A stretch of 64,000 nt of DNA from Afifellaceae bacterium (GTDB lineage: Bacteria > Pseudomonadota > Alphaproteobacteria > Rhizobiales > Afifellaceae). Below the pieces are notes generated by a model that did not search any database, was not told the origin of the DNA, and worked only from the letters and a program-made list of their open reading frames with translations. Shown piece after piece: positions 8,181 through 17,953 of this stretch. Positions within the stretch are counted from its first letter, which is position 1. Each line of letters begins with the position of its first letter. A program made the translations under genes and the position numbers. The stretch is taken from assembly GCA_028281235.1 (NCBI GenBank), contig JANQKG010000047.1, positions 17,714 to 81,713 of the forward strand, read 5' to 3'.

Positions 8181-8454
8181 ACTCGCCGCGATGAGATCGC
8201 GCGGCGAGGCCGGCTCGGATTGGAAGTGTGCCGCTATGCAGCCGGTCCCCGACGGCAGCGATCCCGACGACGCGATCGAACCTGTCGACATGAATTGGGT
8301 TGCGACAGAACTGCCCATGCCGCGCCGCAAGAGTCACACCTCGCTCAGGATCGACGCCGATGTGCTGGATTGGTTTCGTGCGCAAGGGCGTGGCTACCAG
8401 ACAAAGATCAATGCGATCCTGCGCAGCTACTACGAGCAGCACACCAAGTCGTGA
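8137..8454 (+). CDS. brnA: BrnA family antitoxin
   Basis: 105 residues. The C-terminus SLRIDADVLDWFRAQGRGYQTKINAILRSYYE is the ribbon-helix-helix DNA-binding region conserved in BrnA antitoxins; the N-terminal part should wrap the toxin. It begins inside the brnT gene (44-base overlap) and the two are certainly co-transcribed. Its stop lies 21 bases from the stop of the convergent corrinoid-protein gene. Confidence 0.9.
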   Translation: MATRKTHIARYTTDELAAMRSRGEAGSDWKCAAMQPVPDGSDPDDAIEPVDMNWVATELPMPRRKSHTSLRIDADVLDWFRAQGRGYQTKINAILRSYYEQHTKS

Positions 8455-8475
8455 GGGAGGCTCCGCCTCTCCGCC

Positions 8476-9180
<705 letters not shown>

Positions 9181-9525
9181 GGCTGAGGCTCCACAACAAA
9201 GCGCGGCAAATCAGCAAGCGCTCCGCTTTATATTGAGACGGTCCTGTTGAAAACCTCTCCTGGAAGCGACGCCGGGCCGTGTGGTCTGCGACGAAACGCG
9301 CTGATCGCTGGCCAGCGGATTGCTTTTTCAAGCGTCGTGCTGGCTCTGAGCTGACGTCCGGCCGGTTTCAGCCGTATCCAACCCGCGTCATCGCTTGCCG
9401 TTTCCGAACGCGCGGCGGCCCCGGGCCTGCCTACGCTTTTCATGGAAGCGGTCGCTTAAGCATGGTCCCGAAAAGTGGAAGCCGGTTTTCGGATAGGGCC
9501 ATGAGGACCTGGCGGGACAGCCGAC
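9181..9525. promoter_or_regulatory. Divergent intergenic region between corrinoid-protein and MttB genes
   Basis: 345 bases without a convincing gene. It must hold the promoters for both divergent transcription units. Apart from the dyad repeat at 9461-9502 I see no clear operator. A CCTGTTGAAAAC stretch near 9242 resembles the end of the 185-bp element found elsewhere, but the resemblance does not continue. Confidence 0.5.
9461..9502. repeat. Rhizobial-type intergenic palindrome (GGTCCCGAAAAGTGG type)
   Basis: CATGG...CCATG outer arms and CCGAAAA...TTTTCGG inner arms form an imperfect hairpin. Sequences of this type are scattered through Hyphomicrobiales genomes. Confidence 0.7.
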
Positions 9526-11094
9526 ATGGATGCTGCCGACACGAAGACGGAAAGCACAGCGCGCGAAGGGCGGCGTCGGCGCGGCGGGGGCGCTGAGGCG
9601 CGACGCGCGCGGCGTTCCGGCGGCGGCGCAGCCAAGCTGCCCTTCATCCGCCGCAAGCTTCAGCCGCTGGAGGTGCTTGACGAGGAAGGCCTGGCGCTGA
9701 TTGAGGCGAATGCCGAACTTGTCCTGGAAGAGATCGGTATCGACTTCCGTGAAGACGAAGAAGCGCTCACGCTGTGGCGCGAGGCAGGCGCCGACATAGA
9801 CGGCGCGCGCGTGCGCTTTCCCCGTGGCCTTTGCCGCTCGCTTCTGAAGACTGCGCCCGCGACCTTCACCCAGCACGCCCGCAACCCGGAGCGGTCCGTA
9901 GAGATCGGCGGCGAGGCGACCGTCTTTGCGCCGGTCTACGGCCCGCCCTTCGTGCGCGACCTCGACGAGGGCCGCCGCTACGGCACGATTGAGGATTTTC
10001 GGAACTTCGTGAAGCTCGCTTATCAGGCGCCGGCGATCCACCATTCCGGCGGCACGGTGTGCGAGCCGGTTGATGTGCCCGTCAACAAGCGGCACCTCGA
10101 TATGGTCTACGCCCACATCCGTTATTCCGATAAGCCGTTCATGGGCTCCGTCACGCATCCTGAGCGCGCTGCCGATTCCGTCACCATGGCGGAGATGGTC
10201 TTCGGCAAGGATTTCGTGGCCGACAATTGCGTGATGGTCTCGCTCATCAATGCCAATTCGCCGATGGTGTTCGATTCCACCATGCTCGGCGCACTGAAGG
10301 TCTATGCCCGCGCCGGGCAGGGGACCATCGTCACGCCGTTCATCCTGGCCGGCGCCATGTCGCCGGTCTCCGTGGCCGGCACGCTGACGCAAGTGTTGGC
10401 GGAGGTTCTGGCGGGTGCCGCCTTCACCCAGCTTTGCCGCCCCGGTGCGCCGGTCATCATGGGCTGCTTCGCCGCTTCGATCTCCATGCAGTCGGGCGCA
10501 CCGACCTTCGGCACGCCGGAGCCGGCGCTGGTCTCGTATGGCGCTGCCCAGCTCGCGCGGCGGCTCGGCATACCCTTCCGCACCGGCGGCAGCCTTTGCG
10601 CATCCAAGGTCGCTGACGCGCAGGCCGCCTATGAAAGCGCCAACACGCTGAACGCCACAATGCTCGCCGGCACCAACTTCGTGCTGCACGGCGCCGGCTG
10701 GCTGGAGGGCGGGCTTGTGTCGAGCTACGAGAAATTCGTCATGGATTGCGATCAGCTCGCCATGCAGCAGCGCTTCAGTGAAGGCGTCGATCTGAGCGAG
10801 GACGGCCAGGCGCTCTCCGCCATCCGCGAGGTTGGGCCGGGAAGCCATTATCTCGGCTGCGCCCACACGCAGGCCCATTTTGAGACGGCGTTCTATCGCT
10901 CGCCGATCGCCGACAACAGCTCGTTCGAGCAATGGCAGGCGGAGGGCTCAAAGAGCGCCGAGGAACGCGCCAATGCGCTTTGGAAGGCATGGCTTGCCGA
11001 ATACGAAGCCCCACCACTCGACCCCGGCATCGACGAGGCGCTGACCGCCTTCATCGACGCCAAAAAGGCTTCGATGCCCGACGCCTTCGCCTAA
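9526..11094 (+). CDS. MttB family corrinoid methyltransferase, non-pyrrolysine (first copy)
   Basis: 522 residues of the trimethylamine/glycine-betaine methyltransferase superfamily (COG5598). It has no in-frame amber codon, so it is not a pyrrolysine enzyme; members of this kind demethylate quaternary amines such as glycine betaine or proline betaine. Conserved features: GTPEPALVSYGAAQLAR, VLHGAGWLEGGLVSSYEKFVMD (split here for length), and the EVGPGSHYLGCAHT motif. Residues 1-45 form an Arg-rich leader (GRRRRGGGAEARRARRSGG) shared in style with other pathway proteins. A TRAP transporter follows 170 bases downstream on the same strand and may import the substrate. The exact substrate cannot be read from sequence. 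Confidence 0.92.
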   Translation: MDAADTKTESTAREGRRRRGGGAEARRARRSGGGAAKLPFIRRKLQPLEVLDEEGLALIEANAELVLEEIGIDFREDEEALTLWREAGADIDGARVRFPRGLCRSLLKTAPATFTQHARNPERSVEIGGEATVFAPVYGPPFVRDLDEGRRYGTIEDFRNFVKLAYQAPAIHHSGGTVCEPVDVPVNKRHLDMVYAHIRYSDKPFMGSVTHPERAADSVTMAEMVFGKDFVADNCVMVSLINANSPMVFDSTMLGALKVYARAGQGTIVTPFILAGAMSPVSVAGTLTQVLAEVLAGAAFTQLCRPGAPVIMGCFAASISMQSGAPTFGTPEPALVSYGAAQLARRLGIPFRTGGSLCASKVADAQAAYESANTLNATMLAGTNFVLHGAGWLEGGLVSSYEKFVMDCDQLAMQQRFSEGVDLSEDGQALSAIREVGPGSHYLGCAHTQAHFETAFYRSPIADNSSFEQWQAEGSKSAEERANALWKAWLAEYEAPPLDPGIDEALTAFIDAKKASMPDAFA

Positions 11095-11266
11095 TGTCGC
11101 AGATTCTGACTATTGCCTGAACAAAGCCGAACCGCCAAGATCGCCAGCGTTTGGAGGTTTCCGTCGCGTTTGTCGGGGGCCACACGGCCCAACCTCCGAG
11201 GCTTATGCCAACCAAAGCGCTCCCGGCCGATTCGGACCGGGCGCAAAGACTGGGAGGAACTTGACT

Positions 11267-12277
11267 ATGAGGTCTATGACCAAGGGGATTATCGCGGTGG
11301 CGGCGTTCAGCCTCATGGCTGGAACGGCGCTTGCGCAGACATCGCTTCGCATCCAGACGCACTATGCGCCGGAGACCCCGTCGGGCAAGCTGGCGGCGCA
11401 ATATGTCGACGACGTCCAGACCATGTCGAACGGCGAGATCACGGTGGAGATGTTCTACTCCTCGTCTGTGGTGAAGTCGGTTGAGACCTTCGACGCGGCT
11501 GCAACGGGCATTCTGGACTGTGACATGACCGGCGGCGCCTATCAGACCGGCAAGAACCCGGCCTTCCAGTTCGTCGGCGACATCATGGGCGGCTACACCA
11601 CGCCCTACCAGCAGCTCTCCTGGCTCTATTACGGCGGCGGCCTAGACGCCGCTCAGAAGCTCTACAACAAGTTCGACATGGAACTGATCGGCTGGTGGGT
11701 CTACGGCCAGGAATCGCTGTCCTCGTCGAAGCCGATCGCCAGCACCGACGACTTCAAGGACTGGAAGTTCCGCTCGCCGCCCGGCATGCAGACCAAGATC
11801 TTCGAGAAGCTCGGCGCCAAGCCGATCGTGATGGATTTCACCGAGATCTTCACCGCGCTTGAATCCGGCATCATCGACGGCGCCGACGCGTCCGGCCTGG
11901 CCAACAATGTCGGCCTGGGGCTCTACGACATCGTCAAGCACGCCAACTTCCCGGGCTTCCATTCGATGCCGTCCGATCACCTTGCCTGCAACAAGGCGGT
12001 GTTCGACGCCATGCCGGAGCACCATCAGCGCATCATGAAGGTGGCGATGGAAGCCCTGGCGCTCCGCACCGCCCTGACGTTTGAGAAGAAGAACGCCGAG
12101 GCAGCCGCGCAATTGCGCGAGCAGGGCGTGACGCTGCACCAGTGGTCGCCGGAGGAACTGCAGAAGTTCCGCGATGTGGCACAGGCAAGCTGGACGGAGT
12201 TCGCCACCACGCCGGAAGCTGAGGCGCTGGTCGACGCCCACCTGACCTATCTGCGTCAGCTCGGCCTTGCCAAATAA
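11267..12277 (+). CDS. dctP: TRAP transporter solute-binding protein
   Basis: 336 residues. A Sec signal peptide (KGIIAVAAFSLMAGTALA, cleavage after ALA-Q) precedes a DctP-type periplasmic binding protein with KFRSPPGMQTKIFEKLGAKP and ALESGIIDGADA, the usual ligand-binding signature. The ATG at 11267 is preferred to a TTG two codons earlier because GGGAGG ends 9 bases before it. It delivers a carboxylate-type solute to the DctQ/DctM membrane pair encoded next. The position behind an MttB gene suggests a betaine or similar quaternary ammonium carboxylate (inference). Confidence 0.93.
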   Translation: MRSMTKGIIAVAAFSLMAGTALAQTSLRIQTHYAPETPSGKLAAQYVDDVQTMSNGEITVEMFYSSSVVKSVETFDAAATGILDCDMTGGAYQTGKNPAFQFVGDIMGGYTTPYQQLSWLYYGGGLDAAQKLYNKFDMELIGWWVYGQESLSSSKPIASTDDFKDWKFRSPPGMQTKIFEKLGAKPIVMDFTEIFTALESGIIDGADASGLANNVGLGLYDIVKHANFPGFHSMPSDHLACNKAVFDAMPEHHQRIMKVAMEALALRTALTFEKKNAEAAAQLREQGVTLHQWSPEELQKFRDVAQASWTEFATTPEAEALVDAHLTYLRQLGLAK

Positions 12278-12322
12278 TCTAGTGCATCCGCATTCCCCGG
12301 TCCGCCGGGGCTGGTGAAACAC

Positions 12323-12352
12323 GGCGAGCGGCCTTCGCAAAGGCCGCTCGCC
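12323..12352 (+). terminator. Intercistronic hairpin between dctP and dctQ
   Basis: A perfect 13-bp stem, GGCGAGCGGCCTT / AAGGCCGCTCGCC, with a CGCA loop. There is no T-run after it, so it is more likely to stabilise the dctP message or attenuate transcription than to end it. Confidence 0.65.
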
Positions 12353-12422
12353 CCCAATGTCCTTCCGGCAGGTGCGGCGTGGACGCGGTCTCTGCAACGG
12401 CAGGCTCTCAAGGGGGCGATGA

Positions 12423-13205
12423 ATGGTCGAGCATGAACGGACCGGCCCGGTCGACCTCCTGACGTGGAGCTTCAGCCGCATCGCCATGTGGGCGCCGGCC
12501 TTCATCGTGGCGATCATCTTCTACGAAGTGGTCGTGCGCTACATCTTCTTCCGGCCCACGTTGTGGGTGAACGAGATGTCGCTTTGGGTCGGCGGGGCGA
12601 TCTTCCTAACGGCCGGCCTCTACTCCATGCAGCAGCGGAGCCACATCCGCATCTTCGTGCTTTACGACATGGCGCCGCTATGGCTGCGGCGCATCTTGGA
12701 CATCATCTCGGTGCTGTGCGTATGCGTCTTTGCCTTCGCCGTGGTCTGGGGCGGCTTCGGTGAGGCGCTGGCGAAGTTCTGGCGTTGGGAGACGTTCGGC
12801 ACTGCCTTCGACCCGCCGATCCCGGCCACCAACAAGCCGCTGGTGCTCTTGACGCTCCTCGTGCTGGCGCTTCAGGCGGTGTCCAATCTGATCCGCGACT
12901 GGCCGGCGGCCGGCTGGGTTCGCAAGCTGTTCGACATCGTCGCGGTGGTGCTGGTGATCGGCCTTGTCTGGAGCGGCCTGCCGGCGATGTTTGTCACCGG
13001 CGAGGGCGCGTCTTCCGTGCCGATCGGCTGGCGCATCGCCATCGTCGCGCTGATGCTTCTCGCTGTTGCGCTGATGCTGGTGGGACTCGTTCGCGATTTC
13101 AACAAGGTCCCGACGCCTCAGGTGCCATCAAGAGATCCTGCCGCGGAGATCGACGACCTGCCCGACCAGGTCCTGACCGGCAATCCTCCGAAACCCAAGG
13201 ACTGA
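12423..13205 (+). CDS. dctQ: TRAP transporter small permease, enlarged
   Basis: 260 residues with about six hydrophobic segments. The first four (around residues 15-35, 55-75, 85-110 and 135-155) form the DctQ core, including the NEMSLWVGGAIFLTAG region. The C-terminal extension adds two more helices (near residues 170-190 and 200-225) before an acidic tail. Ordinary DctQ subunits are about 160-180 residues, so this is one of the longer variants. It lies between dctP and dctM in one operon. Confidence 0.88.
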   Translation: MVEHERTGPVDLLTWSFSRIAMWAPAFIVAIIFYEVVVRYIFFRPTLWVNEMSLWVGGAIFLTAGLYSMQQRSHIRIFVLYDMAPLWLRRILDIISVLCVCVFAFAVVWGGFGEALAKFWRWETFGTAFDPPIPATNKPLVLLTLLVLALQAVSNLIRDWPAAGWVRKLFDIVAVVLVIGLVWSGLPAMFVTGEGASSVPIGWRIAIVALMLLAVALMLVGLVRDFNKVPTPQVPSRDPAAEIDDLPDQVLTGNPPKPKD

Positions 13206-13240
13206 TCGAAAGATCGAACGGGAAGCGGGGGCACGGCAAC

Positions 13241-14857
13241 ATGGATATAGCGACAATCTCCCTCATCCTGCTGTGCGGCATGCTGTTCCTGCTGGCGATC
13301 GGCATGCCGTTGGGTTTTGCGTCGGGCTTCCTTGCCGTCGTGGTCATGGTGCTGAAGTTCGAGCCGACGCTGATCACCGACCCGTTGAGCTTCGGCGAAG
13401 GTATACTGACGCGGAATTTCGGCTCCGGGCCGATGAACATCCTGGCCCAGCGCCTATACGGCATCACCACCAATTACGTGCTGATATCGGTGCCGTTATT
13501 CATCTTCATGGCGACGCTGCTGGAGCGATCCGGCATCGCGCGCGACATGTATTCCTCGCTCAACCAGTGGCTCTCGCGCACCCGCGGCGGCATTGCCGTT
13601 GTCACTGCGGTGATGGCCATCGTCATGGCGGCGATGTCGGGCATCATCGGCGGCGAGGTTGTGCTGCTCGGCCTCATTGCGCTGCCGCAGATGCTGCGTC
13701 TCGGCTACAACCAGAATCTCGCCATCGGCACCATCTGCGCGTCGGGCTCGCTGGGCACGATGATCCCGCCCTCCATCGTGCTGATCTTCTACGGGCTGAT
13801 CACCGAGACCTCGATCCACGCGCTGTTCAAGGCGGCGTTCGTCCCGGGCTTTATCCTGGCGGCCTGCTACATCGTCTACATTCTGGTACGCACGAACTTG
13901 AACCCGTCGCTGGCGCCGCTGCCGGAGCCGACCGAAAACGACATGAGTCCCGCGCAGAAGCGCAAATTCGGGTCCACGGTTCTTATCCTCATGGCCGGCG
14001 TGGTCTCCGCCATCATCGTCGTCCGCTACACTTTCGTGCATACGCTCGGCACCATCGAGGAGGACACCTGGTTCCAGGACGTCTCCAACCTCTACATATT
14101 CGGGCCGCTTGCGGTGGTCTGCGGCCTCTATCTGACGTTCGTCGCCGGCCTTGACGTGACCAAGGAGAGCTGGGAGCGCAGCAAGGGGCTGATTGCGCCG
14201 CTCTTGGTGGTGTTCGTCGTGCTTGGCTCCATTTATGGCGGCGTGACCGGCATCACCGAGGCTGCGGCCATGGGCACGGTGGCGGTGCTGTTCCTGATCT
14301 GGATACGCGGCGAGCTCTCCCTCACGCTGCTGCGTCAAGCCTCCATGCGGACCTTCCGCTCCACCGGCACCATCATCTGGGTGACCTTCGGCGCCACCGC
14401 GCTTGCCGGCGCCTACACCATCGCCGGCGGGCCGACCTATGTCGCCAACCTCATCGTCGGCTACGACCTGCCGACGCTGGGTGTGCTCCTGGTGATGATG
14501 GTGATCTTCCTCTTCCTCGGCGCGTTCATGGACTGGACGGGCATCGTGCTCTTGGTGATGCCGGTGTTCCTGCCGATCGTGCTGAAGCTTCCGGTGGAAG
14601 AGCTCGGCCTTCTGGGACCGCTCGTTATCGATCCACGCTTCGTGTCGGTCTGGTTCGGCATATTGTTCTGCGTGAACATGCAGGTGAGCTTCTTATCGCC
14701 GCCATTTGGACCCGCGGCGTTCTATCTGAAATCCGTCGCGCCGGATCACATCACGCTGCCCGACATCTTCCGCGGCTTCCTGCCGTTCATCGCCATTCAG
14801 ATCTTCGTCTTGGCCCTGGTGCTGTTCTTCCCTGAGCTCACCATGCTCTTCCGTTAG
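13241..14857 (+). CDS. dctM: TRAP transporter large permease
   Basis: 538 residues from the ATG at 13241 (MDIATISLILLCGMLFLLAIG). An open frame extends far upstream but overlaps dctQ and lacks homology. More than ten hydrophobic segments are visible, with the DctM signatures GSLGTMIPPSIVLIFYG and GAFMDWTGIVLLVMPVFLP. It is the sodium-driven transport subunit. A hydrophilic loop near residues 225-245 (PEPTENDMSPAQKRK) marks an insertion also seen in long DctM proteins. Confidence 0.93.
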   Translation: MDIATISLILLCGMLFLLAIGMPLGFASGFLAVVVMVLKFEPTLITDPLSFGEGILTRNFGSGPMNILAQRLYGITTNYVLISVPLFIFMATLLERSGIARDMYSSLNQWLSRTRGGIAVVTAVMAIVMAAMSGIIGGEVVLLGLIALPQMLRLGYNQNLAIGTICASGSLGTMIPPSIVLIFYGLITETSIHALFKAAFVPGFILAACYIVYILVRTNLNPSLAPLPEPTENDMSPAQKRKFGSTVLILMAGVVSAIIVVRYTFVHTLGTIEEDTWFQDVSNLYIFGPLAVVCGLYLTFVAGLDVTKESWERSKGLIAPLLVVFVVLGSIYGGVTGITEAAAMGTVAVLFLIWIRGELSLTLLRQASMRTFRSTGTIIWVTFGATALAGAYTIAGGPTYVANLIVGYDLPTLGVLLVMMVIFLFLGAFMDWTGIVLLVMPVFLPIVLKLPVEELGLLGPLVIDPRFVSVWFGILFCVNMQVSFLSPPFGPAAFYLKSVAPDHITLPDIFRGFLPFIAIQIFVLALVLFFPELTMLFR

Positions 14858-14866
14858 CTGGCGGCC

Positions 14867-15355
14867 ATGACAGAGGAGGGCCGCGACAGACCGGACATCA
14901 TCATCTTCCCGCCACTTGTGCCGTTGGCAGTGCTCGTGGTTGGCGGCCTCTTGGATTGGCTGGCGCCGCTTCCAATTCTGAACCGCGCGGGATCGGTGTT
15001 CGGCATCATCGTCGGCGCGCTGCTCTTCGGCATCGGCGTGGCACTGGTCGTCAGCGGAGACCGCGCCTTCAAGCGTGTCGGCACGAACGTCAATCCGCTC
15101 CGCCCGTCCCTTGCCGTGGCCACTGGCGGCATATTCGCTCATATGCGCAACCCGATGTATGTCGGCATGATTGCCGGTCTGCTCGGGATTGTGCTCGCCT
15201 TTTCGCTGGAATGGACGCTCGTGCTGACGATCGTGGCAGCCTTCGTCCTTCATTACGGGGTGGTGCTGCGCGAGGAGCGCTATCTGGAGCGCAAGTTCGG
15301 CGACGACTATCGTCGCTACAAGGACAGCGTCCCGCGCTATGGCTGGAGGCGCTGA
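14867..15355 (+). CDS. Isoprenylcysteine carboxyl methyltransferase-like membrane methyltransferase
   Basis: 162 residues with three to four membrane segments. The C-terminal half has the ICMT/PEMT-type motif: GGIFAHMRNPMYVG, then EERYLERKFGDDYRRYKDSVPRYG, which form the SAM- and substrate-binding face in this family. Bacterial members methylate small hydrophobic or amine substrates and are mostly uncharacterised. It begins 9 bases after dctM, so it is probably in the same transcript. Confidence 0.85.
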   Translation: MTEEGRDRPDIIIFPPLVPLAVLVVGGLLDWLAPLPILNRAGSVFGIIVGALLFGIGVALVVSGDRAFKRVGTNVNPLRPSLAVATGGIFAHMRNPMYVGMIAGLLGIVLAFSLEWTLVLTIVAAFVLHYGVVLREERYLERKFGDDYRRYKDSVPRYGWRR

Positions 15356-15363
15356 GGCGTATC

Positions 15364-15546
15364 AGAGCCTGTTGAAAATTAACCTCACGGCACGCGGCCG
15401 ACTAATCAGACGTCCGCTCGGGCCAACATGGTCGGTCCCGGCTCCAAAAATCAAAGAACAAGAGCCCTGAACCGGCCTCTTCCTGGCAGGCGGCCGTCTG
15501 ATCAGCTATCGATAAGGCGCGTGGCCAGCATTCTCAAACGGGCTCT
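15364..15546 (+). mobile_element. MITE-like element, copy A (183 bp)
   Basis: The ends are terminal inverted repeats: left AGAGCCTGTTGAAAA, right TTCTCAAACGGGCTCT (reverse complement AGAGCCCGTTTGAGAA). The interior closely matches the second copy at 63813-63997, including ACAAGAGCCC and CCTGGCAGGCGGCCGTCTGA. It has no coding capacity. It fills the space between the ICMT-like gene and the convergent cyclase gene, whose TAA stop begins with the element's last base. Confidence 0.85.
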
Positions 15547-16850
15547 TAGCCGAAAGTCAGCACGTCGATCGCAGCGTCGCGCCCCCTCAGCTCCCATTTG
15601 CCGGCATTGGAGAAGCCCGTCGGCACAGCGGCCGCGTCGCCGCCCGCCTCGTCGGACGCCGCCTCCACGACCGATCCGCTGACCGCCACGCGGCAGTCGA
15701 TCGCGCGCGTCAGTTCCTCAAGGCGGCTCGCGACATTCACCGTGTCGCCGAGCACCGCGAACTCCAGCCGCCTGGCGGAGCCGATATTACCCACCACGAC
15801 CGGCCCGTAATGCAGGCCGAGCGAAATGAGCACTGGCTCCAGCCCGGCGCGACGCCGCTCATCGTTCCATGTCTCAAAGTCAAGCGCGATCGCGGCGACG
15901 CAGGCGAGCGCATTTGTGGCGTCGCGCGGCCCGGGGTCCGGCGTGCCGAACGTCGCCATGGCGCCGTCGCCGATATATTTGTCGAGCGTGCCCTCATGCG
16001 CGAACACGGCACTTTCGACGCGGGCGTGCACATCGCGCAGCATCGTGATGACTTCCGCCGGCCCATGGCGCTCCGCCCAACGCGTGAAGCCCACAAGGTC
16101 GAAGAACATCACCGCCGCGTTCTGCTCGCGCATCTGCGAAAGCGGATTGTCCTCACCGGTCAACCGCTCCACGGTGGCCGGCGGGAAGTAGCGCGCCAGG
16201 TGCGAGCGCTCACGTTCCGCCTTCACTTGGCGATCGACCAGGCGCTGCGAGCGCGCCACGATCACCGCCATCAGCACCGCGACGATGAGAAAGACGACGC
16301 TCGTCTCAACGACAGATGGGAAGGTGATTACGACGGCGACGCCACGCGGCTGCGCGCCGATCCACACCAGGCCAAGCGCCCAGAAGAACGCGCCCATCAA
16401 GCCACCCCACAGGACGCGGTGCGGCTGGTAGCCGAACGCCAGGCCGACCAGCATGACGTAGAAATAGGCGAAATTGCCGATGTTCAGCGGCGTGTCATCC
16501 GGCGGCGCCAGCGGATTGGGGTAGAGCAGCGTGAACGCCAGAAGTGCGAAATCGACCGCGGTGATCAGATAATCGTGCCACCAGCGGTAAAGCCCGCTGC
16601 GCTCCAGCCCGTAGCGCGCAAAGCCGATGGCAAGGAAGAGCACCATCAGCGCGCCGTAATAGATCATCTGGGGGAAGGGCACCAAGAAGGCGACAAGCAG
16701 AGCAATGGCGACCAACGCCGCCGAGCGGCCCTGCAGCGCCAAAAGGCGGCCGGCGACCTGTTCTTCGGTCAGGCCGGGTTCGGCGTGCGCCACGGGGTTC
16801 GATTGCGGATCGTTGGTCGCCGTGGGCGATGCCGGCGCGTCTGTGGCCAT
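15546..16850 (-). CDS. Membrane-bound class III adenylate cyclase
   Basis: 434 residues from the ATG at 16850, which has GGAGGA about 8 bases upstream. The N-terminal half has about six hydrophobic segments; the C-terminal half is a class III catalytic domain with metal-binding MFFDLVGFTRWAE and YIGDGAMATFG. A Lys precedes YIGDG and an Asp lies in LGDTVNVASRL, the pair that selects adenine, so ATP to cAMP is the expected reaction. The 3' end abuts a MITE-like element, whose right border contributes the first base of the stop codon. No partner gene is evident. Confidence 0.9.
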   Translation of the reverse strand: MATDAPASPTATNDPQSNPVAHAEPGLTEEQVAGRLLALQGRSAALVAIALLVAFLVPFPQMIYYGALMVLFLAIGFARYGLERSGLYRWWHDYLITAVDFALLAFTLLYPNPLAPPDDTPLNIGNFAYFYVMLVGLAFGYQPHRVLWGGLMGAFFWALGLVWIGAQPRGVAVVITFPSVVETSVVFLIVAVLMAVIVARSQRLVDRQVKAERERSHLARYFPPATVERLTGEDNPLSQMREQNAAVMFFDLVGFTRWAERHGPAEVITMLRDVHARVESAVFAHEGTLDKYIGDGAMATFGTPDPGPRDATNALACVAAIALDFETWNDERRRAGLEPVLISLGLHYGPVVVGNIGSARRLEFAVLGDTVNVASRLEELTRAIDCRVAVSGSVVEAASDEAGGDAAAVPTGFSNAGKWELRGRDAAIDVLTFG

Positions 16851-17244
16851 TTCGGGTTCCTCCGTCCCCACAGGTCTGCCCGGACCTGGCGGAGACAAGA
16901 GGATACATTGACGCGCGCGGTACGGAACGCCTTCATGGTCATGCGTCTGGCGCGGCCCAATCCGCCCCTTGAGCCCCCCGCAATGGGACTGCAGAAGGGG
17001 GCCCGTTGGGGCCAGCTTGCGTGCAGCACGCTCCCTTCCTCTCCCCTTTGGGGAGAGGTCGGCTGCGAAAGCGGCCGGGTGAGGGGGCCAACGCTGCGGC
17101 CTTCCCCCTCACCCCGCTTGTCGCTTCGCGCCCAGCCACCCTCTCCCCGGCGGGGAGAGGGGCGCGCCGTGCCGGCCAGCACCGCATCACGGGATGAAAG
17201 GGCTCCGATGCCAGCGCCGCTCGACCCGCTCACCCACTGGTGTT
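16851..17244. repeat. Intergenic region with GC-rich palindromes
   Basis: 394 bases without a gene. Two runs of CCCTCCCC-type repeats are visible: 17035-17090 (CTCCCCTTTGGGGAG followed by CGGCTGCGAAAGCGGCCG) and 17104-17161 (ending CTCTCCCCGGCGGGGAGAG). The segment next to 16851 should contain the cyclase promoter. The rest is repeat-derived. Confidence 0.65.
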
Positions 17245-17928
17245 TTAGCGGAAGACCTCCGCAAGCGATGCATAGCCGCGATAGAGGTGGTGGAAGGCAA
17301 GGCGACCGTTGGCAGTCTTGCAGAGCGTCGCCAGCGCGTCCTCCAGATCAGCACGCGGCGTCACGTGGAAGCGCTCAAGCCAGTCAAAAAGGCCGCGGCG
17401 AAACCAGCTCGGCAAACGCTCCTGCTGCCCGAAATCGACGACCAGCAATCGCCCGCCGGCCGGTTCGACGACGTCGTGCGCACGCCTCAGAGCGTCCTGC
17501 CAGGCCGGGATCATCGACAGGCTGTAGGAAAAGAACACGAGGTCGAAATGACCGACCCGGAACAGGCGCTCAGGATCGAAATCCGCCGCATCTGCACAGC
17601 CGAGCACGACGCGATCCTCCAGGCGCGCGCTACGGATGTTGGCGCGGGCCGTGGCAAGCATCTTTGTAGAGACGTCAAGGCCGAAAAAACGCACCTCCGG
17701 ATAGGCGCGTGCGGCCGCGATGAGATTGCGGCCCGTACCGCAACCGACCTCCAGCACCGTCCCGTTGCTTGGCGGCTGCAGCTCACGGATCAACCGGTCG
17801 CGACCAAGCAGGAAGTAGCGCCGGGTCAGATCGTAGACGTGCCGCTGCCGCGCATAGATGCGGTCCATCAGCTCGCCCGCCGACAGAGCCGCCGCGTCGG
17901 GGCGATCGCTCACCGCCGAATCGCTCAT
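17245..17928 (-). CDS. btaB: Betaine lipid synthase N-methyltransferase
   Basis: 227 residues from ATG 17928. It is a class I SAM methyltransferase: VLEVGCGTGRN is the glycine-rich SAM loop, FFGLDVS the acidic residue after strand 2, and FDLVFFSYSLSMIP the motif IV region. It follows btaA directly (25-base gap), which identifies it as BtaB, the enzyme that adds three methyl groups to diacylglyceryl-homoserine to give DGTS. A longer form starting upstream is possible but would overlap btaA. Confidence 0.87.
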   Translation of the reverse strand: MSDSAVSDRPDAAALSAGELMDRIYARQRHVYDLTRRYFLLGRDRLIRELQPPSNGTVLEVGCGTGRNLIAAARAYPEVRFFGLDVSTKMLATARANIRSARLEDRVVLGCADAADFDPERLFRVGHFDLVFFSYSLSMIPAWQDALRRAHDVVEPAGGRLLVVDFGQQERLPSWFRRGLFDWLERFHVTPRADLEDALATLCKTANGRLAFHHLYRGYASLAEVFR

Positions 17929-17953
17929 CCCCGGTTCGCTGATCGCGGGGCGA

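Noticed and set aside
9236..9380. Third copy of the 185-bp MITE-like element
   Set aside because: Only a short CCTGTTGAAAA stretch and a GGCTCTGAG are similar; the interior and right end do not match.
9526..11094. Pyrrolysine-containing trimethylamine methyltransferase
   Set aside because: The frame has no internal TAG and no pyl genes are in the window. It is a non-pyrrolysine member of the family; the same holds for the copy at 27905-29476.
12785..13240. N-terminal extension of the TRAP large permease
   Set aside because: The open frame continues upstream but overlaps dctQ and its translation is Arg/Asp-rich without homology; the start at 13241 fits the family.
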